NCBI GenBank assembly: GCA_902488835.1
Contig: CABTXQ010000010.1
Span: 1-39,017, forward strand
Reading direction: 5' to 3'
Length of the DNA stretch: 39,017 bases
Source of the DNA: an uncultured Ileibacterium sp.
GTDB lineage: Bacteria > Bacillota > Clostridia > Peptostreptococcales > Anaerovoracaceae
Below the pieces are notes generated by a model. It saw only the letters and a program-made list of their open reading frames with translations, was not told where the DNA came from and searched no databases. The translations under genes were made by a program, and so were the position numbers. This document shows, piece after piece, positions 8,450 through 16,712 of the stretch. Each line of letters starts with the position of its first letter. Position 1 is the stretch's first letter.

Positions 8450-10021
8450 ATGAGAATTACAGTTGAAGATTGCTTAAAGCTTGATGCTTTTAAGGACTGC
8501 TACGTTGCAACATGTAGGAGAAAACTGGATAGAAGAGTGAGAACGATTTCCGTTTTTGACGAGAATGATATTGAAGACGGGATTCTTAGGAATGGTGTGC
8601 GTGAGCAGATGGTACTCACGCATTTCTGGAATATCAAGGATGATATCGAGGCTCAATGTCGGGTAGTAACGGGATTCGGACGTAAAGATATAGCGGCACT
8701 GGTTGTTTTTTACAATAATAAGGGACTTAAAGCATTAGATCATAAGGTGCTTAAAACTGCAGAGGAGAGTGGACTGCTAATCATCACGATAAGTGATGAT
8801 GTCAAGACTACATATTCAATTCTTACGGAGCAGGTTCTCGATAAAATCTTATACGGACATAATTACAGTGATAATATAATCAACAATTCAATATACAATC
8901 TTCTTAATTTTGAAAAACATCCGAATTTTCAAAGTGCTTTGCAGGAAGCAGCAATAAATAACGACTACCAGGTAGTTCTTATGACTGCGGAATTTAATCC
9001 GATACTGACTGTTGAAACAAGACACAAGGCAACCGTAGAAAGTGCAATTAAGCTGGCAAAAAGACAGGATGTATCACATATCAGCACATTTAAACAAATA
9101 ATAGTTAATGATGTAATAACATACTGGGGAAGCATTGAAATCAATGGAGTTAAGCACATGCTTCTACTTGTTGATAACGATGATAATTATTCAGCCACAG
9201 AAATGAAAAAGCTTGCAGAAGTAATTGAGCTTGCTATGGGTATGTGGAAGTACACACCTAAGAGAGATTCAAGGGCTGAGTTTATAAAAGCTGCAATCAG
9301 AGGTGACGTGGCTTTCTGCTATACACTTATTGATGAAGCAGGATTCAGAGACAAAAAATTTATCAGTATATTCTATGCGAATGGTATCAATAACGAAGAG
9401 TGTGAAGCTATAATCGAAAATTTCAAGCAGAATACTGACTGTGACATTTTGCCACTTATTGAGGAAAATGAGTATTACGGTATGGTTTATACAGAAGCAT
9501 CTAAGGATACCTGGAATGAACAAAAAATGGCAATATTAAAGATGTACGAAGATCTTAAGGACGGAAGAAAGGATGTCAGAATATTTCATTCCACTGGGGC
9601 GGAAGAACTAGACAATGCCGTCGAGGGATTTAGGATTATAAATGATACATGGAGCTATGTAGAGAATGTTTTCCCATATAAGAGAGTTTTTACAAAATAT
9701 GAGATGTCCATGGTATATAGCTGTATAGAGATTCAAATCCAAAATGGCTTACTCAAAAAAATGTATTTTGATCTGCTTGAACCTTTTTCAAGAGAGCTTT
9801 CTCCAGGTAAAGGCAAGCTGCTACTCGATACGCTTGAAACATTCGTCCTTGATGCAGGAATGAATAGCAATAAGACTGCAGAATTCATGGGAGTTCACAA
9901 CAATACTGTTCAATACAGACTGAAGAGAATAAATGAGGTTCTAGGAACTGAAATGATTGGAAACAGAATTATTCCCGGACTTACGATGGCACTTGCCCTC
10001 AAGAGATTGGAGGATCGCTGA
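8450..10021 (+). CDS. PucR-family transcriptional regulator
   Basis: A 523-residue regulator. The N-terminal ~125 residues match the PucR/purine-catabolism regulator domain (MRITVEDCLKL start). The middle has no clear assignment. The C-terminal ~70 residues carry the PucR/CdaR-type helix-turn-helix (NKTAEFMGVHNNTVQYRLKR). Family knowledge: such proteins usually activate purine, sugar-acid or amino acid catabolic genes in response to a metabolite; the ligand cannot be read from sequence. It starts 6 bp after ftsH, with GGAGTGA at 8437-8443 as ribosome binding site, and its stop is 1 bp before coaX, so it is embedded in the operon. That is an unusual place for it, as B. subtilis has ftsH followed directly by coaX. 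Confidence 0.85.
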   Translation: MRITVEDCLKLDAFKDCYVATCRRKLDRRVRTISVFDENDIEDGILRNGVREQMVLTHFWNIKDDIEAQCRVVTGFGRKDIAALVVFYNNKGLKALDHKVLKTAEESGLLIITISDDVKTTYSILTEQVLDKILYGHNYSDNIINNSIYNLLNFEKHPNFQSALQEAAINNDYQVVLMTAEFNPILTVETRHKATVESAIKLAKRQDVSHISTFKQIIVNDVITYWGSIEINGVKHMLLLVDNDDNYSATEMKKLAEVIELAMGMWKYTPKRDSRAEFIKAAIRGDVAFCYTLIDEAGFRDKKFISIFYANGINNEECEAIIENFKQNTDCDILPLIEENEYYGMVYTEASKDTWNEQKMAILKMYEDLKDGRKDVRIFHSTGAEELDNAVEGFRIINDTWSYVENVFPYKRVFTKYEMSMVYSCIEIQIQNGLLKKMYFDLLEPFSRELSPGKGKLLLDTLETFVLDAGMNSNKTAEFMGVHNNTVQYRLKRINEVLGTEMIGNRIIPGLTMALALKRLEDR

Positions 10022-10022
10022 G

Positions 10023-10838
10023 ATGCTTTTGGCAATAGATGTAGGTAATACAAATGTAGTTCTCGGAGTTTTTGACGATGGGGAACTTCTAGAACGCTGG
10101 AGACTCACTACTGATGCCGTCAGGACTGCTGACGAATATGGGACTTTGATATTGCAGCTATTTGAATACGATAATATCGACAGGTCAAAGATTGATGATA
10201 TTATAATTGCAACAGTTGTTCCATCTGTACTATTTGCACTTCAGCACATGAGCCTTAAGTATTTTAATATCAATCCTTTCGTTGTAGAAACGGGAATTAA
10301 GACGGGACTCAGTGTACAGTGCGATGATCCGAGACAAATCGGGTCCGATAGAATAGTCAATACCGTGGCTGCACATGCTAAGTATGACGGTACGCTTATA
10401 GTGGTTGACTTCGGTACTGCAACAACTATTTCAGTTGTAACTGATGAAGGTGAGTTTATAGGCGGTACTATTGCTCCTGGAATTAAGATTTCCGCAAAGG
10501 CACTTTTTGAAGAGACTGCAAAACTACCGCACGTTGATCTTGAGGTCCCATTAAAAGTAATTGGAAAAAACACCATAGAAAGCATGCAGTCAGGACTTGT
10601 TTATGGTCACATGGGAATGGCTGAAAGAATAATATCAGGTATTAAACAAGAGCTTGTTTCAGTATATGGTAAGAATTTGGAAGACATCAAGGTCATAGCT
10701 ACCGGTGGTATGGCAAATATGATGGAAGAGGGAATGGATTGTATAGATTTCATTGATAAGATGCTCACACTTGAGGGACTTGCAATAATATACCAAAAAA
10801 ACATCAAATCGAGGATAAACAAACGTGTTCATAATTGA
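10023..10838 (+). CDS. coaX: Type III pantothenate kinase
   Basis: CoaX phosphorylates pantothenate, the first step of coenzyme A synthesis, and is not feedback-inhibited by CoA. It is an ASKHA-fold enzyme: phosphate-binding motif DVGNTN (residues 6-11), GSDRIVN with the catalytic/pantothenate-site Asp, then DFGTATTISVV and GGTIAPGI. I chose ATG 10023 (271 residues, close to the usual ~255-270). GGAGG at 10009-10013 lies 9 nt upstream, and the family begins at MLLAIDVG. A longer frame from 9957 would overlap the regulator by 65 bp with no family support. It overlaps dusB by 14 bp. Confidence 0.96.
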   Translation: MLLAIDVGNTNVVLGVFDDGELLERWRLTTDAVRTADEYGTLILQLFEYDNIDRSKIDDIIIATVVPSVLFALQHMSLKYFNINPFVVETGIKTGLSVQCDDPRQIGSDRIVNTVAAHAKYDGTLIVVDFGTATTISVVTDEGEFIGGTIAPGIKISAKALFEETAKLPHVDLEVPLKVIGKNTIESMQSGLVYGHMGMAERIISGIKQELVSVYGKNLEDIKVIATGGMANMMEEGMDCIDFIDKMLTLEGLAIIYQKNIKSRINKRVHN

Positions 10839-11772
10839 CAACCCTTTCTTTCTTGCTCCGCTTGCAGGTATAACCGATGCGGTTATGAGAGAACTTTGTT
10901 CATCTATGGGAGCATCTTTAACATATACTGAGATGGTCAGTGCGAAGGGAATTTACTATCAAGACAATAAGACAGAAAAACTTCTATATATTCCTAAAGG
11001 TGCGAGAAAGACAGCAATTCAGATATTTGGTAGCGACCCAAGAATTATGGGAGAAGCAACCTATAAGCTTAACAGCAGAGATAATTTTTCGCTCGACATA
11101 AATATAGGATGTCCGGCACCAAAGATTGTTAAAAATGGAGATGGTGCCGCACTCATGAGGGACCCGGATCTAATATATAAGATCGTCCTTCAGGTTGTGA
11201 AAAATACCGATAAGCCAGTAACGGTAAAAATTAGAAAAGGCTGGGATGACGAAAGTGTAAATGCTTTAGTTGTTTCAAAGGCGGCAGAGGATGCGGGAGC
11301 CTCTGCGATAGCTATTCACGGAAGGACGAGAGAACAATTCTATAGCGGTGTGGCAGATTGGGAAATAATAAGGGAAGTAAAAGAAGCGAGTGGCATACCT
11401 ATAATAGGTAATGGCGATGTTAAATCACCTGAAGATGCAAAGAAGATGATGGAAAAAACAGGCTGTGATTATGTGATGATAGGAAGGGCTGCACTTGGAA
11501 ACCCATGGATATTTAGGGAGATTAACGCATCATATAATGGATTAGAATCACCTAAGCCGTCAGAAGATGAAAAATTCGAAATGATGGATAGGCACCTCCT
11601 GGGCCTTATTGATCTTAAAGGTGAATACATAGCGGTTAGAGAAATGAGAAAGCATGTATCATGGTATGTGAAGGGAATGAAAAATGCCGCAAAGATCAGA
11701 AATATCGTCAATGGTATTGACGATGCGAAAGAGATGAGGAAACTGATAAATGCCAGATTTGATATATTCTAA
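10825..11772 (+). CDS. dusB: tRNA-dihydrouridine synthase, DusB type
   Basis: FMN-dependent reductase that makes dihydrouridine in the tRNA D-loop. A TIM barrel of 315 residues with the N-terminal FLAPLAGITD motif, the catalytic-Cys motif INIGCPAPKIVKNGDGAAL, VKIRKGW, IAIHGRTREQFYSG and the FMN phosphate-binding end GNGDVKSPEDA...MIGRAALGNPWIF. The start is GTG 10825, with GAGGA at 10811-10815 upstream, inside the end of coaX (14-bp overlap). Its 3' end overlaps the next gene by 23 bp. In related genomes dusB is often next to greA or lysS; here those are about 26 kb downstream. Confidence 0.94.
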   Translation: MFIIDNPFFLAPLAGITDAVMRELCSSMGASLTYTEMVSAKGIYYQDNKTEKLLYIPKGARKTAIQIFGSDPRIMGEATYKLNSRDNFSLDINIGCPAPKIVKNGDGAALMRDPDLIYKIVLQVVKNTDKPVTVKIRKGWDDESVNALVVSKAAEDAGASAIAIHGRTREQFYSGVADWEIIREVKEASGIPIIGNGDVKSPEDAKKMMEKTGCDYVMIGRAALGNPWIFREINASYNGLESPKPSEDEKFEMMDRHLLGLIDLKGEYIAVREMRKHVSWYVKGMKNAAKIRNIVNGIDDAKEMRKLINARFDIF

Positions 11773-13030
11773 GAGAAATAAAAATATAAAGAAACTTATA
11801 ATATTTATTTTCAGCATAACTATTTTGATTGCATTCACAGGATGTTCAACGATAGACAGTTTTCGTGCGACATTTATTTCAAAAAAAACTAATATTGATG
11901 ACGATGTAATTTATATAGGCGTGTATGAGCCCGAGACGGGTAAGCAAAAGGAAGCGGGATTAGAAGAAATTCGTGGAATTGAGCTTGCAAATAAAATGTA
12001 TCATTACATCAAAGGGAAAGAGGTTAGGCTTGTCATAGTCGACTCTAAGTCGAGCATGAGTGGAGCTAGAAGTGCGATAGAGTCACTCGTTAAAATAAAG
12101 CCTGTAGCTATAATCGGTAACACAGGAGAGGGAGCATCAATTTTGGCGTCCGATTATATCAATGATGCAAAAATTCCTACTATAACACCGAGTGCAAAGA
12201 ACCTTTTAATCACAGAGGGAAGTGAATATTATTTCAGAACTTGTGTAACGGATTCACAAATTGGAGAGGGACTTGCTGATTTTGCTTGGAATAAAGCGGA
12301 AATACGTAAATTTGCTTCAATATACTTTGAGGGTGACAGCACAGCAGAATCTCTAAATAATGGAATAAATAAGAAACTAAATGAACTTAACAACAATATA
12401 AGTCCGATTGAAGAGGAATTCGAAGTAAAAATTGGAAAGATAAAATATGATCAAATAGTTAAAGATATTAAGAAAAAAGGTGTAAAAGGTGTTTTCCTTC
12501 CTGTAGGAAAGGACTCTGCAGATCGCTTTTTCAAAGAGATTGAGAAGAATGACATGACTGATCTGACCTTTCTTGGAACAAAAGAATGGAATAACCCGGA
12601 ATTTATTGAGATGATGAAATCACATCCTAAGATAAAGGTCGCATTCCCTTCTGACAATGCTATTAGCAAATATAAGCGAAAAACCGGTTACGTAACCCCA
12701 GAAACGCAGAAGTTTTTTATAGAATATAAGGGACTATATGGATATGATCAAATCCCTGGTGATAATGCAGCACTCGGATATGATTCATATTTGTTGATAA
12801 TGAATGCTTTAAATAGTTCTACGACGCTAAAGAGCGAGGATATAAGGAATGCACTTTCAAAGACAAACGGATACAGATGTGCTACAGGAGTGTTTTCATT
12901 TGATAAAGACGGTAATCCAATCAGAGCTATTAATGTAGCGACAATAAAAGATGGAAAGATCGTTCCTGCTTATACGACAACAACACCTACGAATGCGGAG
13001 GGCATGATAAAAATTAAAACAGTTAATTAG
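11750..13030 (+). CDS. ABC-type (Leu/Ile/Val family) substrate-binding lipoprotein, orphan
   Basis: A 426-residue exported lipoprotein. The N-terminus has Lys/Arg then a hydrophobic stretch ending in the lipobox AFTGC (Cys32), so signal peptidase II processing is expected. The mature part resembles type I periplasmic binding proteins of the branched-chain amino acid family (IYIGVYEPETGKQKEAG, a GARSAIESLVKIKPVAIIGN segment, then ITPSAKN). GATGAGGA about 9 nt before ATG 11750 supports this start inside the end of dusB. No permease or ATPase gene lies nearby, so it may serve a transporter encoded elsewhere or act as a sensor. Ligand unknown. Confidence 0.82.
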   Translation: MPDLIYSKRNKNIKKLIIFIFSITILIAFTGCSTIDSFRATFISKKTNIDDDVIYIGVYEPETGKQKEAGLEEIRGIELANKMYHYIKGKEVRLVIVDSKSSMSGARSAIESLVKIKPVAIIGNTGEGASILASDYINDAKIPTITPSAKNLLITEGSEYYFRTCVTDSQIGEGLADFAWNKAEIRKFASIYFEGDSTAESLNNGINKKLNELNNNISPIEEEFEVKIGKIKYDQIVKDIKKKGVKGVFLPVGKDSADRFFKEIEKNDMTDLTFLGTKEWNNPEFIEMMKSHPKIKVAFPSDNAISKYKRKTGYVTPETQKFFIEYKGLYGYDQIPGDNAALGYDSYLLIMNALNSSTTLKSEDIRNALSKTNGYRCATGVFSFDKDGNPIRAINVATIKDGKIVPAYTTTTPTNAEGMIKIKTVN

Positions 13031-13044
13031 CATAGGAGATATAA

Positions 13045-14481
13045 ATGGAATATATCAAATGGATTGATGATAATAAGGACTTAATTGTTAATTCAGTAAG
13101 AGAAGTTGTAAGAATAAGAAGTGTTGAAGATAAAGAAATAAAAATGCCTGATGGGAAGCTTCTTCCATTTGGAAGAGGCGTTGAGGAAGCCTATCAGGCA
13201 GTGCTTTCACTTGGAAAAGAAATGGGATTTGATATAGCAGATTTTGATCATTACGGAGGGCATATTGAATTCAAATCCATAGATAAATCAGCAGAAACAT
13301 TTGGAATTGCAGCACATCTTGATGTTGTTCCAGAAGGAGAGGGATGGACAGATCATGAACCGTACAGTGCAGATATTGAGGATGGATTTATTTATGGTAG
13401 AGGAACTACAGATGATAAAGGTCCATTAATATCATGTCTATATGCGATGAAGGCTATAAAGGAGTCCGGAATAACACCTAAGAAGAATATTAGACTTATC
13501 TTGGGGCTTGATGAAGAGACAAATTGGATTGGCATGGAACATTATTTGGATAAAGCAGGACATCCTGATTTTGGAATTACTCCGGATGGAGACTTCCCAC
13601 TTATTAACGGAGAGATGGGAATTTTGAATTTTTCGTTGGCATCGAGACTAAAGAAAACAAATGATAAAAGAGGTATAATTTTAAGAAAACTAGAAGCAGG
13701 AGAAGCATCAAATATCGTACCGAGTTACGCAAAGGCGGTAATTGCATCAGATGAAAAAAAACATTATGAAATCATCAAGAGCAAGGCTCAAAAATATTTT
13801 GAGAAAAGTGGACACGAACTCAAAATAAGTAGGGCTGGAACATCTCTTGTTATAGAGGCAAAAGGAAAGGCATCGCATGGAGCGAAACCTTGGGAAGGCC
13901 TTAATGCACTTAGTATAATGCTTGAATTCCTTGAGAAGATTCAGTTCCAGCAAGACGAAATCAATGATTTTATATCTTTTTACAACGAAAAAATAGGATA
14001 TAATCTTCATGGAGAAAAAATAGGATGCGGATTTAGCGATGAGCCTTCAGGAAAACTTGTTTTCAATGTTGGAATAGCTAAGTTTGATCAGGAAATAGCA
14101 GAAATAATAGTAAACTTGAGATATCCGGTAACTGTAAATGCTGATGATGTAATTAACGGTATAAAAGAAAGTCTTTACGGGACTTCAATCGGATTTATAA
14201 AGCACTCTTTGTTCAAACCGATTTATATAGAAGAAGATAATCCGTTTGTTATAAGCCTTATGAATGCATACATTGAGGAGACAGGAGATAGGGTGAGCAG
14301 GCCTTTAGTAATCGGTGCCGGTACATATGCAAAGAGTATAGATAGAATGCTTGCATTCGGAGCTTTGTTTCCGGGAGATGAGGACAGAATGCATCAGGCA
14401 AATGAAAGACTTAAAATAGATAATCTTATAAAATATACAAAAATCTATGCCAGAGCAATATATGAACTTGCCTGCAAATAG
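13045..14481 (+). CDS. pepV: M20-family dipeptidase (PepV/Sapep-like)
   Basis: Cytoplasmic zinc dipeptidase of 478 residues, typical of PepV (about 470). The di-metal site is visible: AAHLDVVP (H91, D93), GRGTTDDKGP (bridging Asp about 123), DEET (catalytic E157, E158), TPDGDFP (about 181) and a C-terminal HQANE motif. The lid domain lies between. Family knowledge: these enzymes remove N-terminal residues from dipeptides, including beta-Ala or D-Ala dipeptides, which suits an amino-acid-using anaerobe. It begins 15 bp after the lipoprotein, with AGGAGAT upstream, suggesting the pair is co-expressed for peptide or amino acid use (inference). Confidence 0.9.
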   Translation: MEYIKWIDDNKDLIVNSVREVVRIRSVEDKEIKMPDGKLLPFGRGVEEAYQAVLSLGKEMGFDIADFDHYGGHIEFKSIDKSAETFGIAAHLDVVPEGEGWTDHEPYSADIEDGFIYGRGTTDDKGPLISCLYAMKAIKESGITPKKNIRLILGLDEETNWIGMEHYLDKAGHPDFGITPDGDFPLINGEMGILNFSLASRLKKTNDKRGIILRKLEAGEASNIVPSYAKAVIASDEKKHYEIIKSKAQKYFEKSGHELKISRAGTSLVIEAKGKASHGAKPWEGLNALSIMLEFLEKIQFQQDEINDFISFYNEKIGYNLHGEKIGCGFSDEPSGKLVFNVGIAKFDQEIAEIIVNLRYPVTVNADDVINGIKESLYGTSIGFIKHSLFKPIYIEEDNPFVISLMNAYIEETGDRVSRPLVIGAGTYAKSIDRMLAFGALFPGDEDRMHQANERLKIDNLIKYTKIYARAIYELACK

Positions 14482-14492
14482 GAAATAAATAG

Positions 14493-14942
14493 ATGAATAG
14501 GAAGTTTTTGGAAAAATATAAACGCTCATATGTTTCACATAGTGACCAAGATACAGTTAATCTTGCAAAAGATCTGGCATCCGGATTAAAAGCAGGTGAT
14601 ATAATTGCTCTTATAGGTGATATAGGAACAGGCAAGACTACATTTGTAAAGGCAATTGCAAAAGCTTTAGGAATAAGTGAAACTGTAAGTAGTCCAACTT
14701 TTACGATTGTGAGAGAATATAGGAGCGGGAAATTTCCGCTCTTTCATTTTGATGTATACAGATTATCAAATGAGGATGAATTCTATGATATAGGTGCTGA
14801 AGAATATTTGTACGGAGACGGAATTACAATAATTGAGTGGGCGGATATTGTAGAAGATGCACTACCATTAAATACAATGATTATTGAAATTAAATACGGA
14901 AATAATGAGGGAGAAAGAATATTTAATTTTTCGGTAAAATAA
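14493..14942 (+). CDS. tsaE: tRNA t6A synthesis ATPase TsaE
   Basis: P-loop ATPase of 149 residues that works with TsaB and TsaD to make N6-threonylcarbamoyladenosine at A37 of ANN-decoding tRNAs. Visible motifs: Walker A GDIGTGKTTFVKAIA (about residues 42-56), the conserved SSPTFTIVREY segment, FHFDVYRL and IIEWAD near the end. It is the first gene of a tsaE-tsaB-tsaD set, as in B. subtilis ydiB-ydiC-(rimI)-ydiE. The 1-bp gap to tsaB implies translational coupling. Confidence 0.95.
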   Translation: MNRKFLEKYKRSYVSHSDQDTVNLAKDLASGLKAGDIIALIGDIGTGKTTFVKAIAKALGISETVSSPTFTIVREYRSGKFPLFHFDVYRLSNEDEFYDIGAEEYLYGDGITIIEWADIVEDALPLNTMIIEIKYGNNEGERIFNFSVK

Positions 14943-14943
14943 A

Positions 14944-15702
14944 ATGAAAAACATACTATCAATTGAGACAACTGGGAAATATGCTTCCACGGCAATAATT
15001 ACAAAAGAAGGGAATTCTTCAAGGATATTCCTAAGAAAATCTGATAAGGAAATGAACCATCTGGTTGATCTGATGGAAATTATAGATGCTGTTATAAAAG
15101 AAGCTGGACTAAAAATAAGCGATATAGATCTGGTATCGCCCTGCATAGGTCCGGGTTCATTTACAGGAATAAGAATTGGTGTGTCAACAGCAAGAGCCAT
15201 GTCACAGGCTTGTAAAAAAGGTGGAGTCCCGGTAGGTACCTTAAGGTCAATGCTGGAGAACGACATTCAAAGAGAACTGAAATATGATCATTATGTCTGC
15301 ACTACGATATATGCAAGAAGGAATCAAACCTATGCGGCACTTTGGAAGTTAGACAGAAATGGGAAGTTTCAAGAAATTTTAAGCCAGAGACAATATATGA
15401 TTGATGAGTTGCTTAAATTAATATCCGGTATAGATGATATAAAATCACATCCTTTGATATTCTACGGTGACGGATCTGATGAATACTATGATCAGATAGA
15501 ACGTGAGATGACTTTGAGGAAAATTCAATTTGAACAGGCACCATTAGATATAAGATATCAGAATGCTTTTGGCCTAGCCCATGCGGCACTGTCACTTATT
15601 GAGAACGGATTTGAACCGGTAGGCTATGATGAGATTTTACCGAATTATATGAGGAAGACTGAAGCAGAGATGAAACTGGAACAGGAAGAAGAAAAATGTT
15701 AA
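14944..15702 (+). CDS. tsaB: tRNA t6A synthesis protein TsaB
   Basis: ASKHA-fold scaffold protein of 252 residues that dimerises with TsaD. N-terminal ILSIETTGKYASTAI matches the family's opening strand, and SPCIGPGSFTGIRIGVSTAR is the conserved TsaB signature near residues 59-80. No ribosome binding site better than a weak GGT is visible, consistent with coupling to tsaE. It overlaps tsaD by 7 bp. The acetyltransferase gene rimI that often lies between tsaB and tsaD is absent here. Confidence 0.92.
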   Translation: MKNILSIETTGKYASTAIITKEGNSSRIFLRKSDKEMNHLVDLMEIIDAVIKEAGLKISDIDLVSPCIGPGSFTGIRIGVSTARAMSQACKKGGVPVGTLRSMLENDIQRELKYDHYVCTTIYARRNQTYAALWKLDRNGKFQEILSQRQYMIDELLKLISGIDDIKSHPLIFYGDGSDEYYDQIEREMTLRKIQFEQAPLDIRYQNAFGLAHAALSLIENGFEPVGYDEILPNYMRKTEAEMKLEQEEEKC

Positions 15703-16712
15703 ATGGAAAACATATTACAATGGGAATAGAGTCAAGCTGTGACGAAACCTCTGTTGGGATAGTTTCTTCTGGAAGAGAGTTGCTTTCAAATGTCATATTT
15801 TCTCAAATTTCAATACACACAAAGTTTGGTGGAGTGGTACCTGAAATCGCTTCAAGGCATCATCTTGAGAGCATCAATGATGTAATAGATAGGGCACTTA
15901 ATGAAGCAGGACTTGAAATTTCAGATGTTGATCTAATAGGGGTCACGTATGGCCCTGGTCTTGTAGGGGCACTACTTGTTGGAGTTGCAACAGCGAAGAT
16001 GATAGCATACGCAAAGGACATTCCTCTCGTCGGAGTTAATCACATGCACGGTCATATTGCTGCAAATTACATAGAGCACAAGGAACTCGAACCTCCTTTC
16101 ATGGGTCTTATTGTATCCGGAGGACATACCAATATTGTTCATGTTAAAGATTACAATACCTGTGAAATAATTGGAAGGACGAGGGATGATGCTGCAGGAG
16201 AAGCATTTGATAAAGTCGCAAGGGTAATAGGACTCGGATACCCAGGTGGTCCTAAGATGGATATGGCAGCGAAGTCGGGAGACAGAAATGCGATTAATTT
16301 CAAGAGGGTTTGGCTTGAAAAAGGCAGCTATGATTTCAGCTTCAGCGGGCTAAAGACAGCAGCTCTTAATTATATAAATAGCGAAAAACAAGCAAAAAGA
16401 GAACTTAATATAAATGACATTGCGGCTTCTTTTCAAGAGTCTATAGTCGATGTTATAACGAGGAAAGCGATAGATGCTGCAATAGAATTTAAAAGAGATA
16501 AACTGGTTTTGTCTGGCGGTGTTGCAGCTAATACGAGGTTATCTGAGGTGCTTGAAGAAAGGGCAAAACATGCCGGAATAAAGGTCTACAAACCTACACC
16601 GATTCTATGTACGGACAACGGGGCAATGATAGCAACATCGGCATATTACGAAGCAATGTACGGTAATTATGCAGATATGAATCTTGATGCAATACCGGGA
16701 CTGGAGCTTTAG
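15696..16712 (+). CDS. tsaD: tRNA N6-adenosine threonylcarbamoyltransferase TsaD
   Basis: Catalytic subunit that transfers the threonylcarbamoyl group to A37 of tRNA. 338 residues, full length. Motifs: MGIESSCDETSVGIV at the N-terminus, the metal-binding NHMHGHIAANY with H116 and H120, the Gly-rich LIVSGGHTNIV, GEAFDKVARVIGLGYPGGP and LSGGVAANTRL, ending with CTDNGAMIA. The ATG at 15696 overlaps the tsaB stop, and its own stop abuts the next start with no gap, so four genes from tsaE onward are tightly coupled. Confidence 0.97.
   Translation: MLNGKHITMGIESSCDETSVGIVSSGRELLSNVIFSQISIHTKFGGVVPEIASRHHLESINDVIDRALNEAGLEISDVDLIGVTYGPGLVGALLVGVATAKMIAYAKDIPLVGVNHMHGHIAANYIEHKELEPPFMGLIVSGGHTNIVHVKDYNTCEIIGRTRDDAAGEAFDKVARVIGLGYPGGPKMDMAAKSGDRNAINFKRVWLEKGSYDFSFSGLKTAALNYINSEKQAKRELNINDIAASFQESIVDVITRKAIDAAIEFKRDKLVLSGGVAANTRLSEVLEERAKHAGIKVYKPTPILCTDNGAMIATSAYYEAMYGNYADMNLDAIPGLEL

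Noticed and set aside
9957..10022. 22-residue N-terminal extension of coaX
   Set aside because: It is read inside the helix-turn-helix coding region of the PucR gene, and the CoaX family starts at MLLAIDVGNTN; GGAGG at 10009 fits ATG 10023.
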